Assembly: GCA_947177675.1 (NCBI GenBank)
Contig: CAMWVK010000123.1
Coordinates: forward strand, 1 to 5,770
Source: an uncultured Mucispirillum sp.
GTDB taxonomy: Bacteria > Chrysiogenota > Deferribacteres > Deferribacterales > Mucispirillaceae
Reading direction: 5' to 3'
DNA: 5,770 bases
How positions within the stretch are numbered: the stretch's first letter is position 1; every line of letters begins with the position of its first letter. The notes under the pieces are model-generated. The model did no database searches and was not told the origin of the DNA. It was given only the letters and a program-made list of their open reading frames with translations. Below, piece by piece: positions 5,725 through 5,770 of the stretch. The translations under genes were made by a program, and so were the position numbers.

Positions 5725-5770
5725 AATTCCTCTCCCATTAAAATATAATATTTCTATTGAACATAGATAC

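Noticed and set aside
5725..5770. Promoter for the DUF805 gene
   Set aside because: Several AT-rich -10-like hexamers exist, but none has a credible -35 at 16-18 bp inside the window.
1..5770. CRISPR array, tRNA, insertion sequence or phage genes
   Set aside because: No regularly spaced repeats, cloverleaf-like segment, transposase-like product or terminal inverted repeats with target duplications were seen.

Overview
The window is AT-rich (visibly around 70% A+T) and holds five complete protein genes with ordinary bacterial Shine-Dalgarno (SD) sites. The genes suggest a low-GC Gram-negative bacterium: an SprA-related HExxH protein, a GT39-type membrane glycosyltransferase, a YhdH/AcuI-like reductase and a DUF805 membrane protein. 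A host-associated member of Deferribacterota, such as Mucispirillum, would fit. That is a guess from gene content and composition, not from a marker gene. There are no rRNA or tRNA genes, CRISPR arrays, transposases or phage genes.

Layout. Positions 1-341 are noncoding, or carry only the last codons of a + strand gene entering from the left, followed by a weak terminator candidate. A promoter (TTGCAA, 17 bp, TATGAT) and a roughly 70-nt leader then precede the + strand gene at 342-1274, an SprA-related putative metalloprotease. Its leader can fold so that the SD and the first base of the start codon are buried in a 10-bp helix. Positions 1275-1408 are a convergent gap with overlapping inverted repeats.

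Positions 4890 down to 1409 form a three-gene minus-strand operon with gaps of 32 and 27 bp. In transcription order it encodes a zinc-free medium-chain reductase of the YhdH/AcuI type, an unrecognised secreted protein with a helical C-terminal half, and a GT39/PMT_2-like membrane glycosyltransferase. A promoter with the same -35 hexamer (TTGCAA, 17 bp, TATATT) lies upstream of the reductase. Positions 4891-5367 are a 477-nt gap rich in palindromes, including a long hairpin just past the stop of the last gene. Positions 5724 down to 5368 encode a small DUF805 membrane protein.

How the genes work together is only partly readable. The secreted protein and the glycosyltransferase plausibly act in or on the cell envelope, and the reductase heads their transcript without an obvious biochemical link. 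The strongest unusual signals are the SD-sequestering leader hairpin, substitutions at family motif positions in several proteins, and the unrecognised secreted protein in the operon.
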